Assembly: GCA_030614245.1 (NCBI GenBank)
Contig: JAUWKK010000170.1
Location: 1-6,480, forward strand
Direction: 5' to 3'
From: Planctomycetota bacterium
Lineage (GTDB): Bacteria > Planctomycetota > PUPC01 > JABMSA01 > JAUWKK01
Length of the DNA stretch: 6,480 nucleotides
Shown: positions 4,812-6,480 of the stretch, piece after piece
Layout of the letters: every line of letters starts with the position of its first letter
How positions within the stretch are numbered: the first letter of the stretch is position 1
Notes under the pieces: generated by a model
What the model saw: the letters and a program-made list of their open reading frames with translations, nothing else
Told to the model about the DNA's origin: nothing
Database searches by the model: none
Position numbers and translations under genes: made by a program

Positions 4812-6194
4812 TCAGAAGTGTATTCCCTCGCCGGCCCATTGCTCGGCGGCTTCCATCCAGGCTTCCGATAGGGTCGGGTGTGCATGTATCGTGCGTGCGA
4901 CATCGGCGACGGTCGCCTCGAGCTCCATCGCCAGTGCCATTTCTGCTATCAGGTCGGCGGCGTTCGGGCCTACGGCCGCGGCGCCGAGCAGTTCGCCGGT
5001 CGACGGATCTCCCAGAAGCTTCACGAAGCCGCCGGTATCGCCGATAGCCAGGGCCTTGCCGAGTGCGGCGAACGGGAACCGTGCCACCTTCACGTTGAGG
5101 CCCTGCTCGGCCGCCTGCTTCTCCGTCAGGCCGACCGTTGCGACCTCCGGCTGAGTGAAGATGCACGCTGGGACGACCCTGTAGCTCATTCGCGAGGGCT
5201 TGCCCATCGCGTGCTCTGCGGCCGTTATGCCCTGCTTGCTGGCCACGTGGGCGAGCTGCATCCTGCCGGTAACGTCGCCGATGGCGTAGATGCCGTCCGC
5301 ACTCGTGCGGCAGTGCTCGTCGATCACGATGCAGCCGCTCTCGTCTGTCTGCACGCCGGCTTGCTCCAGCCCCAGCCCTTCGGTGTACGCCGCACGGCCT
5401 ATGCAGACGAGCGCAAGGTCGACCATCAACTCATCGCCGCTGCTGAGATTCGCCGAGACCTCGCCCTCCGATACCGACATCTCCTCGACCTTCGTGCCCA
5501 GCAGCACCTTGACCTTCATCCTCTTGAACGACCGCGCCAGTTCCTTCACTACGTCGTCATCCTGGCCCGGCAGGAGCTGATCCATCATTTCGACTACGAT
5601 CACCTCGACGCCGAGCGGGCGGAAGATGCAGGCGAACTCGCAGCCGATGTACCCACCGCCGACGATCAGCAGCCGCTCGGGCTTCTCGGTGACGGACAGT
5701 ATCTCATCGCTGGTCAGCACGCGCTGGCCGTCGAACGGGAACGTCCCGGGAGTGATCGGCACCGAGCCGGTAGCGATCATTATGTTGTGAGCGTGGATCG
5801 TATGGGAGCCGCCATCGGGCTTGCCGACCGCCACGGCGCCGGCGCCGGCCAGGGCGGCGGTTCCCTCGATAACGTCGATCTTGTTCTTCTTCATAAGCGA
5901 TGCGACGCCACGGCTGAGTCGGCCGACAACGGCATCCTTGGCCTTGACCATCGCCGCGAGGTCTACGTTGAGGTTATCGAACGTAAGTCCCGCTTTTGCG
6001 GCAGTTGCGGCGTGTCTCGCCAGTGCTGCTCCGTGCAGGAGGGCCTTGGTGGGGATGCAGCCGACGTTGAGGCAAGTTCCGCCGAGAGCGCCGCGCTCGA
6101 CTATCGCCACGCGGCCGCCGAGCTGCGCCGTCCGGATCGCGGCAACATAGCCGCCCGGGCCGGCACCGATTATTACCACGTCATACGTAGGCAT
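4812..6194 (-). CDS. lpdA: Dihydrolipoyl dehydrogenase (E3)
   Basis: This cytoplasmic flavoenzyme reoxidises dihydrolipoyl groups with NAD+ in pyruvate or 2-oxoglutarate dehydrogenase, branched-chain oxoacid dehydrogenase or the glycine cleavage system. The 460-residue length is normal. The FAD-binding GAGPGGYVAA lies at 10-19 and the redox disulfide is C41-LNVG-C46. The NAD-binding GGGYIGCE is at 179-186, with E202 at the end of the next strand fitting NAD rather than NADP preference. The second FAD motif AIGDVTG is at 304-310. The C-terminal dimer domain ends with HAHPTLSE (437-444), giving the catalytic His439-Glu444 pair. The ATG at 6194 is supported by a strong AGGAGG about 10 nt upstream. 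No E1, E2, lipoate or glycine cleavage genes are in the window, so its partner complex is unknown. Mercuric or glutathione reductase is unlikely given the HPTLSE ending and the lack of their specific extensions. The flanking gaps suggest it is transcribed on its own or loosely with its neighbours. Confidence 0.96.
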   Translation of the reverse strand: MPTYDVVIIGAGPGGYVAAIRTAQLGGRVAIVERGALGGTCLNVGCIPTKALLHGAALARHAATAAKAGLTFDNLNVDLAAMVKAKDAVVGRLSRGVASLMKKNKIDVIEGTAALAGAGAVAVGKPDGGSHTIHAHNIMIATGSVPITPGTFPFDGQRVLTSDEILSVTEKPERLLIVGGGYIGCEFACIFRPLGVEVIVVEMMDQLLPGQDDDVVKELARSFKRMKVKVLLGTKVEEMSVSEGEVSANLSSGDELMVDLALVCIGRAAYTEGLGLEQAGVQTDESGCIVIDEHCRTSADGIYAIGDVTGRMQLAHVASKQGITAAEHAMGKPSRMSYRVVPACIFTQPEVATVGLTEKQAAEQGLNVKVARFPFAALGKALAIGDTGGFVKLLGDPSTGELLGAAAVGPNAADLIAEMALAMELEATVADVARTIHAHPTLSEAWMEAAEQWAGEGIHF

Positions 6195-6204
6195 GGATTC
6201 TCAC

Positions 6205-6210
6205 CCTCCT
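6205..6210 (-). promoter_or_regulatory. lpdA ribosome binding site
   Basis: AGGAGG on the minus strand, within GGAGGGTGA, is the strongest Shine-Dalgarno match in the window. It fixes the lpdA start at 6194 with a 10-nt spacer. Confidence 0.8.
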
Positions 6211-6216
6211 GTGCGG

Positions 6217-6227
6217 TATAGTCTATA
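6217..6227. promoter_or_regulatory. TATAG-T-CTATA palindrome upstream of lpdA
   Basis: This perfect 5-bp inverted repeat around one base lies just upstream of the lpdA ribosome binding site. Read on the minus strand it offers TATAGA or TATACC as a -10-like box, but no good -35 box is found at 16-18 bp. It could be part of a promoter or an operator half-site pair. The evidence is weak. Confidence 0.25.
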
Positions 6228-6288
6228 TCGTCATGAATCGCCGTTTTCCTAAGCTCGTTTTGCGGGGAGCTTTCCTCGGGTGCCACGG

Positions 6289-6326
6289 TCAACCGTCTTG
6301 GGTTGAGGTGCAGCCTGGAAAGGCTG
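6289..6326. repeat. Two adjacent hairpins between the upstream gene and lpdA
   Basis: TCAACC/GGTTGA with a 6-base loop (6289-6306) and CAGCCT-GGAA-AGGCTG (6311-6326) are two perfect 6-bp stems 4 nt apart. They lie downstream of the stop codon of the partial gene at the right edge and before lpdA. Neither is followed by a T-run on either strand, so a classic intrinsic terminator is not supported. The second contains the CCTGGAAAGGCTG core seen in related forms in other gaps. Confidence 0.5.
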
Positions 6327-6357
6327 AACCAGGTGTGTCGTCCACGTGCAGGGGCGG

Positions 6358-6480
6358 TTAGCGCACCGCCCCGACGATTGGCGTGCCAGCCCGCTTGAGG
6401 CTGTCGCGCGAGGGCATCGGCAGCCCGCCGGGCGCTCCGGTGCTCGGGTGGTGCTGGGGGGCGACCTCGGCCCCGTAGAC
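6358..6480 (-). CDS. C-terminal end of an unrecognised protein (partial)
   Basis: An open frame enters from the right edge and ends at TAA (6358-6360), giving 40 visible residues that start VYGAEVAPQHHPSTG and end KRAGTPIVGAVR. I do not recognise the family. Coding is supported by strong GC bias at the third codon position (37 of 40 codons end in G or C) and by the same strand as every other gene. The opposite strand is also open here, but it has a weaker third-position bias. The fragment is rich in Pro and Gly with no visible motif or membrane segment. The stop codon lies 163 nt from the lpdA start. Confidence 0.5.
   Translation of the reverse strand, partial: VYGAEVAPQHHPSTGAPGGLPMPSRDSLKRAGTPIVGAVR

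Noticed and set aside
4878..6221. Long open frame (447 codons) on the plus strand
   Set aside because: It is antisense to the well-supported lpdA and has no recognisable domain.
6289..6326. Intrinsic terminator of the gene upstream of lpdA
   Set aside because: The stems are present, but neither strand has the following T-run.
1..6480. Novel multi-gene defence or biosynthetic system
   Set aside because: All complete genes are recognised core wall-synthesis or metabolic genes with intact motifs; only the intergenic repeats remain unexplained.

Overview
The window is a GC-rich bacterial chromosomal segment in which every supported gene lies on the minus strand, so transcription runs from high to low coordinates. 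In that order they are: the C-terminal end of an unrecognised protein (cut by the right edge), a dihydrolipoyl dehydrogenase (lpdA), and three genes of the elongasome, the lateral cell-wall synthesis machine: mreD, a class B penicillin-binding protein of the PBP2 type (mrdA), and the SEDS glycosyltransferase rodA. A Shine-Dalgarno-like AGGAGA at the far left suggests another minus-strand gene starting just outside the window.

MreD, PBP2 and RodA work together: MreD is a membrane scaffold linking MreB filaments to the synthase, RodA polymerises lipid II into glycan strands, and PBP2 cross-links them. mreD and mrdA are tightly coupled (4 nt apart). rodA is separated from mrdA by about 510 nt of non-coding DNA, measured from its chosen ATG. 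mreB and mreC, which usually precede mreD, are not in the window; lpdA lies upstream instead, across a 183-nt gap. LpdA is a complete FAD/NAD disulfide oxidoreductase, the E3 component of 2-oxoacid dehydrogenase or glycine cleavage complexes, and has no evident functional link to the wall genes.

The most notable content is in the gaps. The four intergenic stretches (1-220, 1424-1936, 4629-4811, 6195-6357) are full of short palindromes, tandem repeats and dispersed repeat fragments, several of them shared between gaps. Examples are a 27-bp element (25/27 identical) just upstream of both rodA and mreD, a CTTCGC-N-GCGAAG palindrome on both sides of rodA, a GGAAGGCTGCTCCACA-type motif, a pair of CTGGGGC/GCCCCAG hairpins, an imperfect inverted repeat around 1724-1804, and 7-bp and 10-bp tandem repeats.

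The taxon cannot be fixed from this sequence. High GC, a rod-shape gene set and intergenic DNA of this repeat type fit several environmental phyla; Armatimonadota is a guess only. The genes are ordinary core functions. I see no defence system, mobile-element gene, CRISPR array or RNA gene, and no convincing novel multi-gene system; the unusual signal is the density and placement of the intergenic repeats.
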